From: Vicinamibacterales bacterium
Lineage (GTDB): Bacteria > Acidobacteriota > Vicinamibacteria > Vicinamibacterales > UBA2999
Direction: 5' to 3'
DNA length: 47,796 bases
Assembly: GCA_041659285.1 (NCBI GenBank)
Contig: JBAZYO010000025.1
Coordinates: 1-47,796 of the forward strand
In this document: in pieces, positions 1-7,295 of the stretch
Layout: every line of letters starts with the position of its first letter
How positions within the stretch are numbered: the first letter of the stretch is position 1
Notes under the pieces: model-generated
The model's input: the letters and a program-made list of their open reading frames with translations, nothing else
Databases searched by the model: none
Told to the model about the DNA's origin: nothing
Program-made: the position numbers and the translations under genes

Positions 1-249
1 CTCCAGGCCAATCGTCACGTGGCGCAGTTCGTCCAGCACGCTGCGTGAGTCGGGATGCGGCTTCCATCCGAGCTTGTCGTCGGGGAACTGCGTGTCTTTC
101 GCCATCGTCAGGATCTTGTTGTGCACGTTCTTCCACGAGTTCACGATCGTGGACTCGTAGGTCGCGGGGGGACGCGGGGCCTGCGCCATCGCGGCGCTGG
201 ATACCAGGAGACACGCCGCCAGCAGGGTCATTACCGGAATTCGCTTCAT
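1..249 (-). CDS. DinB-like secreted protein, partial (C-terminus off window)
   Basis: The minus-strand reading frame begins at the ATG complementary to 247-249 and stays open for 83 codons to the window edge. A strong Shine-Dalgarno GGAGG lies just upstream (about 252-256). The N-terminus is a signal peptide (MKRIPVMTLLAACLLVSSAA, then MAQA). The mature part contains the helical region WKNVHNKILTMAKD and the phrase RSVLDELRHVTIGLE. This looks like the first helices of the DinB/YfiT four-helix bundle, whose histidines bind a metal; one such His lies in LRHV. The rest is missing, so the family call is tentative. The gene is divergent from the small membrane protein at 399. Confidence 0.55.
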   Translation of the reverse strand, partial: MKRIPVMTLLAACLLVSSAAMAQAPRPPATYESTIVNSWKNVHNKILTMAKDTQFPDDKLGWKPHPDSRSVLDELRHVTIGLE

Positions 250-359
250 ACCACCTCCAAAGTTACCGACCGGACGATTCTAGGCCGGGTCGGGTCCCGG
301 CGCCGTGCGCGTCCGAGGATTACGCGGGCCGAACAATGTGACGGCCGGCAAGTATAGCG

Positions 360-376
360 CTGGCACGCGTCTCGCA
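360..376 (+). promoter_or_regulatory. sigma-54-like promoter candidate
   Basis: CTGGCACG (360-367), four bases, then TCGCA (372-376) matches the -24/-12 consensus TGGCACG-N4-TTGCW with one mismatch. Transcription would begin near 387, just ahead of the Shine-Dalgarno and ATG at 399. A chance match is possible, and no enhancer-binding protein gene is seen nearby. Confidence 0.35.
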
Positions 377-398
377 TAGCTCCCCTGATGGAGGAATC

Positions 399-593
399 AT
401 GCGATTCATCAATATGTACCTCGTCGGTTACTTCATCCTGATTGTCGGCCTCAGCCTGGGGCTGTGGCAGTCGGGTGTGCTCGGCAGCATCGCGCCGATC
501 TGGATAGGAATTGGCGCCATTGTCGCCGTGGGCATCGGGATCATGATGGCGGTGTCGTCCGGCAAGCCCGCGGGCACAGCGGGAGCCCAGTGA
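399..593 (+). CDS. small two-helix membrane protein
   Basis: This 64-residue protein consists almost entirely of two predicted transmembrane helices, one in residues 6-24 (around YLVGYFILIVGLSLGLW) and one in 31-52 (around IAPIWIGIGAIVAVGIGIMM), followed by a short polar tail. A GGAGG Shine-Dalgarno lies directly before the ATG. The stop codon overlaps the GTG start of the next gene (GTGA), so the two are probably translationally coupled. I do not recognise a family. The pairing with an exported LPPGL protein suggests a small envelope or stress module, which is inference only. Confidence 0.6.
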   Translation: MRFINMYLVGYFILIVGLSLGLWQSGVLGSIAPIWIGIGAIVAVGIGIMMAVSSGKPAGTAGAQ

Positions 594-1060
594 CCCGGGT
601 GCGGCCGTGGAAGGCCGCGTGCGCGGTGGCGGCGATCGTGTCGGTGCTGGGCGGCTTCGCCGCACCCACTGTCGTGGCTGCCCCTGACGAGCAGGGCAAC
701 AAGAAGCCCGCTAAGGCCCAGAAAGACAACAAAGGGCGCGATAACGACGCGAACATCGTCGTGACCATCGACATGGATGGGCATCGGCGGGTGGTGCGCG
801 AGTACGTCACTCGCGGGAACCTCCCTCCCGGCCTGGCCAAGCGGGAAGCGCTCCCTCCAGGATTGAGCAAGCAGTTGCGCGAAAAGGGCACCCTGCCTCC
901 AGGGCTGCGCGCCCACCTGGTCCCGGTTCCCGCGGCGTGGAACAGCCGGCTGCCCGGCATTCCGGTCTACTACACGCGGTATTTCGTGGGCCGCGATCTC
1001 ATCATCATCGACACGCGCAGCGACCTGATCGTGTCGCTCATCCGGGACCTGCTGGACTAG
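590..1060 (+). CDS. CigR/RcnB-like exported protein with LPPGL repeats
   Basis: The 156-residue protein starts at GTG 590, overlapping the upstream stop. A signal peptide spans about residues 1-31 (AACAVAAIVSVLGGFAAPTV). A lysine-rich linker (NKKPAKAQKDNKGRD) follows, then three spaced copies of LPPGL (GNLPPGLAKR, ALPPGLSKQL, TLPPGLRAHL). A C-terminal segment holds two beta-like strands (YYTRYFVGRDLIIIDTRSDLIV). Tandem LPPGL motifs before a compact C-terminal domain are typical of the CigR/RcnB-like periplasmic proteins, a family linked to metal homeostasis or virulence control in enterobacteria. The role here is not known. The frame remains open upstream to 464, but that extension runs through the preceding gene and was rejected. 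Confidence 0.65.
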   Translation: MTRVRPWKAACAVAAIVSVLGGFAAPTVVAAPDEQGNKKPAKAQKDNKGRDNDANIVVTIDMDGHRRVVREYVTRGNLPPGLAKREALPPGLSKQLREKGTLPPGLRAHLVPVPAAWNSRLPGIPVYYTRYFVGRDLIIIDTRSDLIVSLIRDLLD

Positions 1061-1109
1061 GCTCTTGACCCCCGGCTCTCGACGATGGCATCGTCGTCGA
1101 GAGGGACCC

Positions 1110-1661
1110 ATGGTGATGATTCCTGGATTGCGGCAGTCGGTGAACGAATACCTGGCGGGCATCGAGGACCTCACGCGGCAGGAGCTGGTGTGGGGCGCAG
1201 TAGTGCAGGAACCATCTCCGTGGTTGCAGCACCAGGGCATCGTCACGCGCGCGGTCGTCCTCCTGGATCAGCACGTGCGCGAGCGGCGCGCAGGGCTGGT
1301 GTGCGTCTCGCCGATCGACGTCGTGCTCGACGAAGCGAGAGCGCTCGTGCTGCAGCCAGACGTGGTCTTTGTCTCCCACGAACGGGCCGGCATCCTCCGC
1401 AACCAGGTATGGGGCGCGCCGGATCTGGTGGTCGAAGTTGAATCGCCCGGCACGCGCCGCCGCGATCGCACGCTCAAGCTGCGGTGGTACCGGCAGTACG
1501 GGGTCCGGGAGTACTGGCTGATTGATCCGCAAGAAGCCGTGGTGACGGTGATGGCTCTCGACGGTGAGCGGGTGCGCCGGCGCCGGTTCCGGGGCCACCG
1601 CCGCCTGGTGTCGCCCCTGTTGCCCGGGTTCCACGAAACCGCCGCCACCTTCTTCGAATAA
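1110..1661 (+). CDS. Uma2 family (DUF820) restriction-endonuclease-like protein
   Basis: This is a 183-residue protein starting at ATG 1110 with GAGGG just upstream. It follows the Uma2/DUF820 plan: an N-terminal helical region (VNEYLAGIEDLTRQELVWGAVV), the core VLQPDVVFVSHERAGI, the PD-(D/E)XK-type segment APDLVVEVESPGTRRRDRTLKLRWY with candidate active residues Asp, Glu and Lys, and the phrase YGVREYWLIDPQ. The fold is nuclease-like, but the cellular role of the family is largely unknown. Uma2 genes are usually present in many copies in cyanobacteria and other environmental bacteria. An upstream extension to 1065 lacks family similarity and was not used. Confidence 0.85.
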   Translation: MVMIPGLRQSVNEYLAGIEDLTRQELVWGAVVQEPSPWLQHQGIVTRAVVLLDQHVRERRAGLVCVSPIDVVLDEARALVLQPDVVFVSHERAGILRNQVWGAPDLVVEVESPGTRRRDRTLKLRWYRQYGVREYWLIDPQEAVVTVMALDGERVRRRRFRGHRRLVSPLLPGFHETAATFFE

Positions 1662-1673
1662 GGGCCTGACCCC
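1662..1673. repeat. degenerate GGGGTCTGACCCC-family copy
   Basis: GGGCCTGACCCC begins on the base after the TAA stop of the Uma2 gene. It resembles the 13-base palindrome found in pairs at 28107, 34494 and 38524, and like those it abuts a stop codon. Confidence 0.35.
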
Positions 1674-1720
1674 AATCATCCCTCGGCCGACGGGCCGGTA
1701 GCCGAATCCCGCTCGGACTG

Positions 1721-1758
1721 TTGATATACATCCACGTATGTGGATGCGTTTGTATCAA
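1721..1758. promoter_or_regulatory. nested palindrome, candidate operator of the methionine operon
   Basis: The inner arms CATCCAC (1729-1735) and GTGGATG (1740-1746) are perfectly complementary around GTAT. The outer arms TTGATA (1721-1726) and TATCAA (1753-1758) are also complementary. The outer right arm overlaps the proposed -35 (TTGTAT 1750-1755) of the leaderless promoter. It could be a repressor operator or an upstream terminator-like hairpin. I do not recognise it as a MetJ box or a SAM/SAH riboswitch. Confidence 0.45.
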
Positions 1759-1778
1759 ACTCGTTTTCGAGGCACAAT
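1750..1778 (+). promoter_or_regulatory. promoter for metX-hom operon (leaderless)
   Basis: TTGTAT (1750-1755), a 17-base spacer and CACAAT (1773-1778) lie six bases before ATG 1785. This fits the TANNNT-to-start spacing seen at many genes in the window and favours ATG 1785 over GTG 1740. Confidence 0.4.
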
Positions 1779-1784
1779 GCCGCG

Positions 1785-4136
1785 ATGGCAACCCTGGCGG
1801 CCACCGACCTGCGTCCGCGCCGGCTGGTCATCGAGCACCTTTCCATCACCATTGAAGGCCGCGCCCTCGAGGACGTGCAGCTGGGCGGCTGGGTCTACGG
1901 CCCCGAGCTCGGCACCGCCCCGGTCGTGGTCATCGTCGGGGGCATCACCGCGTCGCCGTTTCCCTTCGGGGATGGGCAATCCGAAAGCGACGATGCGCGC
2001 GCGGCGTGGTGGCCGTCGCTCTGCGCGCCCGACCTGATCGATCCCGCGAAGCACACGGTGCTCTGCCCGTCGTGGCCCGGCAACGGCTCCACGTGGAAGG
2101 GCTTCGACGACCCGGGCGCGATGGAATCCCTCTCGATCGCCGGCCTGGCTGACCTGGTGGCGGCGTGGCTGGACGGCTGCGGCTGTTCCACGCCCGTGAC
2201 CTGGGTGGGCGCCAGCCTTGGCGGCATGGTCGGCGTCGCGTTCGCTGCCCGTCATGCGGAACGCTGCGCGAAGCTGATTGCGATTTCCGGTGGCCTGCGC
2301 CCGGATGGCTGGGGCACCGCGACCCGCCACCTGCAGCGCGAGCTCGTGCGCGACGGGCTGCGCAACGGCGACGTCGCCACCGGCATGAGCCGCGCGCGGC
2401 AGCTCGGCATGCTCACCTATCGCGGCCGCGACGAGCTGGACACCCGCTTCGGCAAGCTGCTGCCCGGCCTCGATCGGCCGCCGGTCGCGGAGTACCTGGA
2501 CCATCACGGCCAGCGGTTCGCGGAGCGCTTTCCGGTCAAGACCTTCCTGATGCTGAGCGAAGCCATCGACCGCGGCTGGCTTTCGGATCCGCAGGCCGTG
2601 CGCGAGGCCATCCAGCAGGTGAGCGCGGAAACCATCGTCGTCGGCGTGCCCGGCGACATGCTGTTTCCGTGGGCCTTGCAGGTGGAGCTGCATCGGGCGC
2701 TGCAGGCGGCGGGCGCCGACTCATCGCTGTGGAAACTGGAGTCAGTGTTCGGCCACGACGCCTTCCTGGCGGACCAGGACAAGCTCGCCGATGTCTTGCG
2801 CGGGGCGCAAGCGTTTGGCGGCGAGTTGCGGCAGGCGGCGCGCCCACGGTTCGAGGGCGTCGGCGTCGAGCCGGTCCGCGAGATCCGCATCGGCCTGGTC
2901 GGTTGCGGCACCGTCGGCCTCGGCGTGCTCGAGATGATCGAGCGCCAGAGGGAGGCAGTCGCCGAACGTTACGGCGTCAAGTTCCGGGTGTCGCGGATCG
3001 CGGTCCGCGACGTCACCAAGGACCGTGGCCCGCGCGCGGCCGGCATCCCGATCAGCGATCGGCCGCTCGAACTGGTGAGCGATCCGGAAGTGGACGTCGT
3101 GGTGGAGGTGGCTGGAGGCATGGCCGTGGAGCCGATCCTCCGCGCCGCGCTGGCCACCGGCAAGCCCGTGGTCACCGCCAACAAGGCGCTGCTCGCGTCG
3201 AAGCTCGCGGAGCTGGGCGTGCTGGCGCAGCGCACCGAGACGCCGCTCTACTGCGAAGCCGCCGCGGCGGCGGCCATTCCCATCGTGCGGCACCTCAGTC
3301 ATCGCGCCGACGAAGTGGACAGCCTGTGGGGCATCGTCAACGCGACCTGCAACTTCGTGATGACGCGGCTCGAGCAGGGCGACCTCACGCTGGCCGAGGC
3401 GGTCGCGGAAGCGCAGCGGCTCGGGTTTGCCGAGGCGCAGCCGGATGACGACCTCGACGGCAAGGACGCGGCGGCGAAGCTGTCGATCCTCGCCTACCGC
3501 GCCTTCGGCGCGTGGGTGCGTCCCGACGGGTTCCTGGTCCGCGGCATCCGCGACATCGATCCGGCCGACTGCGACCTCGCCGAGTCGATGGGCTTCCGCA
3601 TCCGGCAAATCGCGCGCGCCGTGCGCATCAACGGCGCGCTCGACATGGCGGTGGAGCCCCTGCTGCTCCCCACCTGGCACCTGCTGGCGTCGGTCGAAGA
3701 GGAATACAACGCGGTCTACCTGCGCTGCGTGTCGTCGGGCGACCTCAGCCTGTTCGGCAAGGGCGCCGGCGCCCTGCCCACGGCCACGGCCATCCTCGGC
3801 GACTTGATCGACCTCGCGCAAGACAACTCGGTCCGCTGGCCGGTGCCCCGCACGCTCGCGGTGGCGCGTGACGGCTCGGCGGTGTTGCCGGCGCCGCGGC
3901 GTCACTATCTGCGGATCACCGGCCAGCCGCATCCGGGGCTCGAGCGCAAGTTCGAGGGCCTGGTCCGCCGGCACGGGCTGTCGGTGCAGAATCGCGCGAC
4001 CCGCGGTGAAGCGGATCGCGTGCACATTGCCTTCATGATTTCCGCCAGTTCCGACACCCAGATTGCCGCCGTCACCGCGGCCGTGGATCGCCTGGCTCGC
4101 GTCGAGCAGCGCCTTTGCCTCGGGGTGATGGATTGA
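1785..4136 (+). CDS. MetX-like homoserine acyltransferase fused to homoserine dehydrogenase
   Basis: The 783-residue protein has two enzymes in one chain. Residues 1-345 are an alpha/beta hydrolase of the homoserine O-acyltransferase (MetX) type: nucleophile Ser144 in GASLGGMVG, Asp291 in GVPGDMLFP and His324 in FGHDAFL. Residues about 365-783 are homoserine dehydrogenase: NAD(P) motif GLVGCGTVG (370-378), TANKALLA (Lys467), DLDGKDAAAKL with the conserved lysines near 560-565, and a C-terminal ACT-like domain. The protein would reduce aspartate semialdehyde to homoserine and acylate it, the first committed step to methionine. Two oddities stand out: EAAAAAAIP and GIVNATCN replace glycines usual in the homoserine-binding region. 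Related genes lie side by side in some Xanthomonas-type operons; the fusion is less usual. An alternative start is GTG 1740. Confidence 0.85.
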   Translation: MATLAATDLRPRRLVIEHLSITIEGRALEDVQLGGWVYGPELGTAPVVVIVGGITASPFPFGDGQSESDDARAAWWPSLCAPDLIDPAKHTVLCPSWPGNGSTWKGFDDPGAMESLSIAGLADLVAAWLDGCGCSTPVTWVGASLGGMVGVAFAARHAERCAKLIAISGGLRPDGWGTATRHLQRELVRDGLRNGDVATGMSRARQLGMLTYRGRDELDTRFGKLLPGLDRPPVAEYLDHHGQRFAERFPVKTFLMLSEAIDRGWLSDPQAVREAIQQVSAETIVVGVPGDMLFPWALQVELHRALQAAGADSSLWKLESVFGHDAFLADQDKLADVLRGAQAFGGELRQAARPRFEGVGVEPVREIRIGLVGCGTVGLGVLEMIERQREAVAERYGVKFRVSRIAVRDVTKDRGPRAAGIPISDRPLELVSDPEVDVVVEVAGGMAVEPILRAALATGKPVVTANKALLASKLAELGVLAQRTETPLYCEAAAAAAIPIVRHLSHRADEVDSLWGIVNATCNFVMTRLEQGDLTLAEAVAEAQRLGFAEAQPDDDLDGKDAAAKLSILAYRAFGAWVRPDGFLVRGIRDIDPADCDLAESMGFRIRQIARAVRINGALDMAVEPLLLPTWHLLASVEEEYNAVYLRCVSSGDLSLFGKGAGALPTATAILGDLIDLAQDNSVRWPVPRTLAVARDGSAVLPAPRRHYLRITGQPHPGLERKFEGLVRRHGLSVQNRATRGEADRVHIAFMISASSDTQIAAVTAAVDRLARVEQRLCLGVMD

Positions 4137-5503
4137 CGGCGATCGCTGATTGGCTCGACCCCGGTTCATGTCCGTCGCAGCGTCCGCCTCTCGACAGGAT
4201 GGGCGAGGCGACTCGATCGATCCATGACGCGATCGATGCGCACGCGCGGCGCACGGGCATTCCATATCTCCATCCGGACGAGCCGACCGTGCAACTGGAC
4301 CTGCTCGGCTCGGCGCAGGTCGTGGAGTGGCAGGAAGGCAAGGCCGCGTTCCTGTTCGCCAGCGAAGGCTGCTGGTCGGAGCTGCCCCACCTCTACGCCC
4401 GCTACGGGACCACGGCGACGACGGCGCTGATTACCAAGCTGAAGGCGATGGAGCACGCCACCAGCGCGCTGGTCTGCGATTCGGGCATGCAGGCGACGGC
4501 GCTCGCCTTCGACGTGCTCATGGAACCAGGCGGCCACGCCGTGCTCATGCGGCAGGTCTACAACAAGACGCGCAGCTACCTGGAATGGCTGGCCGCCCGC
4601 ACCGGCGGGTCGATCACCGTCGTTGACGATGGGGACGCCGCGGCGCTGGCGGCGGCCATCACGCCGGCCACCCGCTTTGTGTTTGCCGAGACGTTCACCA
4701 ACCCGTTGGTACGCGCCCAGGACTTCGACCTGCTCCGCGCGGTGATGGCGGCGGCGAAAGAGCGGGCGCCCGGCATCCGGCTGGTCCTCGACACCACCAT
4801 CGCCTCGCCGTGGGCGTTCAAGGTGCCGCCCCTCCACAACGGCGTCGACATCGTCCTGGCCAGCGGCACCAAGTCGCTGGGCGGCAACGATCGCGACATG
4901 TGGGGCTACCTCGCCACCAACGACTCGCAGTTCGCCAACGGCGTGATGGACCTGATGGCGATGCGCGGCGGCATTCTCGACTGGCGGCGGGCCACTGCCA
5001 TCCTGTCGGCGTTCGACGGCGCCGAGGCGGCGCACGCGCGGCGCTCGGCCTCGGCGTCGAAGGTCGCGGCGTTCCTCGCCGCTCATCCGAAAGTCAGCGA
5101 GGTCTTTCATCCGTCGCTGCCGGCGCACGTGGACGCGGCGGCCATCGCCAGGCATTACACGCGGCCGGGATCGCTGCTGTCGTTCAGGGTGACAGACGCC
5201 GACGAGGACCGCACCAGGCACCTGGCCGACGTGTTGGCGACCTGCGTGATCGTCCGGTATGCTCTCTCGTTCGACGGGTTGGCCACCAAGGTCAACCATC
5301 ACCGCACGGTGTCGGAGTACTTCACCAAGGTTGAACAATTGCAGCGCAACGGGTTCGATCGCCTGATCCGGCTCGCGGTGGGCATGGAGGACGCGGACGA
5401 CGTGATCGCCGCCCTCAACTGGACGCTGCATCATGGCGATGCCGTGAGCGTGGATGACATCAACGCCTGGCAGCAACAGCGCGCCGGCGCATTAGGAGTG
5501 TGA
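4133..5503 (+). CDS. PLP-dependent trans-sulfuration enzyme (cystathionine gamma-synthase / O-acylhomoserine sulfhydrylase type)
   Basis: This belongs to the Cys/Met metabolism PLP family. Visible motifs are the substrate-side region LYARYGTT, SGMQATALAFDVLM, the YNKTRSYLEW region, the PLP-aspartate strand VLDTTIASP, and the PLP lysine in LASGTKSLGGNDRD near residue 247. It should join the acylhomoserine made by the preceding fusion protein to cysteine or sulfide. Sequence alone cannot decide between MetB, MetZ and a lyase. The start is uncertain: TTG 4133 overlaps the upstream stop (TTGA) and has GGGGTGA upstream, TTG 4115 is open, and ATG 4199 would begin the protein at MGEATRSIH, where many homologs begin. 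About 456 residues from the start chosen here. Confidence 0.85.
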   Translation: MTAIADWLDPGSCPSQRPPLDRMGEATRSIHDAIDAHARRTGIPYLHPDEPTVQLDLLGSAQVVEWQEGKAAFLFASEGCWSELPHLYARYGTTATTALITKLKAMEHATSALVCDSGMQATALAFDVLMEPGGHAVLMRQVYNKTRSYLEWLAARTGGSITVVDDGDAAALAAAITPATRFVFAETFTNPLVRAQDFDLLRAVMAAAKERAPGIRLVLDTTIASPWAFKVPPLHNGVDIVLASGTKSLGGNDRDMWGYLATNDSQFANGVMDLMAMRGGILDWRRATAILSAFDGAEAAHARRSASASKVAAFLAAHPKVSEVFHPSLPAHVDAAAIARHYTRPGSLLSFRVTDADEDRTRHLADVLATCVIVRYALSFDGLATKVNHHRTVSEYFTKVEQLQRNGFDRLIRLAVGMEDADDVIAALNWTLHHGDAVSVDDINAWQQQRAGALGV

Positions 5504-6165
5504 TGGGCGCAGCCGCACACCTCGGCATCAAGCTCGACGAATACGACGCGGTCATCCGCACGTTGATTCCCCACTACGAGGAGCTGATCGCGGCCGCCGG
5601 CGACGCGGTTGGCGCCCTGGCTGGCACCGCGCCCGTCGTGGTCGATCTGGGCACCGGCTCCGGCGCGCTGGCGCAGCAGATTCTGAAGGCCCGCCCGAAG
5701 GCCCGGTTGATCGGCATCGACGAAGACGCCGGCATGCTGGCGATGGCCGGGAAGCGGCTGCGCGGGCGCATCGAAACGATCGCCGGCAATTTCGAGCGGA
5801 CCGCCATTCCCCGTTGCGACGTGATCTCGGCCTCGTTCGCGCTCCATCACATTCGAACCGGGCGGCGGAAGGCGGCGATGTACCGGCAATGCTTCCAGGC
5901 CCTCAGACCCGGCGGGATGCTGGTGAGCGCGGACTGCTGCCTGGCCTCGGCCAAGGGGTTGCAGCACCGCGATCGCGCGGCCTGGCTGGCGCACCTGCAG
6001 GAGCGCTACTCGCGCGCCAGGTCGGAAGGCTACCTGCGCGCGTGGGCGAAGGAGGACGTCTACTTCACGCTGGATCGCGAGGTGGACCTGATGACGGCGG
6101 CGGGGTTCCGCGTCGAGGTTGCGTTCCGCAAGACGTGCTTCGCGGTGGTGGTGGGGCTGAAGTAG
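5503..6165 (+). CDS. class I SAM-dependent methyltransferase
   Basis: The 220-residue protein has the class I methyltransferase core: motif I VVVDLGTGSGALAQQIL, motif II acidic residue in ARLIGIDEDAGMLAMA, then DVISASFALHHI and the LRPGGMLVSADCCL strand. A terminal strand FRVEVAFRKTCFAVVVGLK closes the domain. The ATG overlaps the stop of the trans-sulfuration gene (TGATG) with AGGAG six to ten bases before it, so it is the last gene of the methionine operon. The substrate is unknown. A link to SAM or thiol metabolism is suggested only by position. Confidence 0.85.
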   Translation: MGAAAHLGIKLDEYDAVIRTLIPHYEELIAAAGDAVGALAGTAPVVVDLGTGSGALAQQILKARPKARLIGIDEDAGMLAMAGKRLRGRIETIAGNFERTAIPRCDVISASFALHHIRTGRRKAAMYRQCFQALRPGGMLVSADCCLASAKGLQHRDRAAWLAHLQERYSRARSEGYLRAWAKEDVYFTLDREVDLMTAAGFRVEVAFRKTCFAVVVGLK

Positions 6166-6176
6166 ATCGGCGGGAA

Positions 6177-6228
6177 GGTCCGGCTAAAGCCGGACGCCAC
6201 ATGATGTGGTGTCCGCCTTTAGGCGGAC
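6177..6228. terminator. palindromic repeat between convergent genes, probable bidirectional terminator (copy 1)
   Basis: Two hairpins, GTCCGGC-TAAA-GCCGGAC and GTCCGCC-TTTA-GGCGGAC, flank the pairing segment CCACAT/ATGTGG, so the whole element also folds on itself. It lies between the methyltransferase stop (6163-6165) and the convergent stop of the YjbQ-like gene (6228-6230), sharing one base with the latter. The same element recurs at 41637-41690. The left hairpin differs from that copy by G/C swaps that keep pairing intact. Confidence 0.7.
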
Positions 6229-7295
6229 TAAGAAAACTGCGTGACGACGACGTCGATGTGGCGTTCCTGCTTTTCAGCCGGCTGCCACTGGACGAGGATC
6301 GGACTCTGGTAGGTGCCCCGCAGCACCCGCGGCCGCCCCGTGTCGGGGTCGGTGCCGGCCAGGAAGCTGACCCGCCGCGAGCGCACGAAGCGGCGCGCCG
6401 GCAGCGACATCACCTTCGCCATCAGGCGTTCGAACGATCCGGCATCGAGCCGCAGCGCTTCCATCAGTGAATTCAGCACGCGGACCGCGTCGTACTTGGC
6501 GTAGTTGAGGGTCTTGCCGGGAATCGAGAACGGATCCGCCACCATGTGGCTGGCCTTGGCCCGGGCAAAACGGAACGGGTCGCGCAGCACATCGACCAGG
6601 TCGTGCTGCATCAGCAGTGTCTCGTACTCGTTCACTGTGATGCCGACGTTGCGCTCCGACGGGTCGATCACCAGGTCAACGCGGGCGCGGTCGATGCCGA
6701 CCTGGGCCACCAGCTCGTTGATGCGCTCGAGCACGCCCAGCCTCGGGTCGGCCAGGTTGACCGAGTCAATCGGGTGTTTCGACACCGGGATGCTGATGGT
6801 CGTGCGGGCGACCACGTTCTCGTGGTCGTAGGCCACGACCGTGGTCTTGCGCTGGCGCATCGAAGCCTCGCACTTGCCGTCGAGCTCGATGAAGTAGACC
6901 GGTGAGTGGGGCCGCGTGCGGTAGGTCACGCAGTTGCGCATGCCGGCGCCGATGAAGGTCAGGTGCGAGTCGCCGTTGCGCGGCTCGACCACCTTCTGTT
7001 CCTCGGTCAGCTCGGAGCGGAGCTCCATCTGGTCGTGCCGGTACTCGCCGCCCTGCGGAAACAGCGCGTGAAAGGCGCTGAAGAACTGCGACAGCAGGTC
7101 GTGGCGATGGTGCAGGCGCACCGACAGGCTCTGATCAAGATAGCCCGCGGTGGTATGGAACGAGGTGTAGAACGCGCGCCGGTGGCGGCGCAGCAGGTCC
7201 CCCGCCTCCTGGTTGATGCGGGAATTGACGTCGATGGCCTCGAAGCGCCGCTGCGGCGCCAGGGTCAACGTGAGTTCGGTCGGGTGTGTGCTCAT
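6228..7295 (-). CDS. YjbQ/UPF0047-like protein with long unassigned C-terminal region
   Basis: The 355-residue cytosolic protein has an N-terminal half resembling the YjbQ (UPF0047) family: FEAIDVNSRINQEAGDLL, AFYTSFHTTAGYLDQSLS, the YRHDQMEL segment, NGDSHLTFIGAGMRN and VYFIELDG in the family order. UPF0047 proteins are about 140 residues and have been linked to thiamine-phosphate synthase side activity. Residues about 150-355 have no family I recognise, although ERNVGITVNEYETLL and the YAKYDAVRVLNSLMEAL helix look well folded. The ATG overlaps the ispH stop (TGATG), so the protein is made together with IspH. A role in isoprenoid or thiamine-related metabolism is inference from this coupling. 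Confidence 0.6.
   Translation of the reverse strand: MSTHPTELTLTLAPQRRFEAIDVNSRINQEAGDLLRRHRRAFYTSFHTTAGYLDQSLSVRLHHRHDLLSQFFSAFHALFPQGGEYRHDQMELRSELTEEQKVVEPRNGDSHLTFIGAGMRNCVTYRTRPHSPVYFIELDGKCEASMRQRKTTVVAYDHENVVARTTISIPVSKHPIDSVNLADPRLGVLERINELVAQVGIDRARVDLVIDPSERNVGITVNEYETLLMQHDLVDVLRDPFRFARAKASHMVADPFSIPGKTLNYAKYDAVRVLNSLMEALRLDAGSFERLMAKVMSLPARRFVRSRRVSFLAGTDPDTGRPRVLRGTYQSPILVQWQPAEKQERHIDVVVTQFS

Noticed and set aside
1681..1784. A SAM or SAH riboswitch before the methionine operon
   Set aside because: The interval is short, lacks the conserved cores of those riboswitches, and the likely transcript is leaderless.
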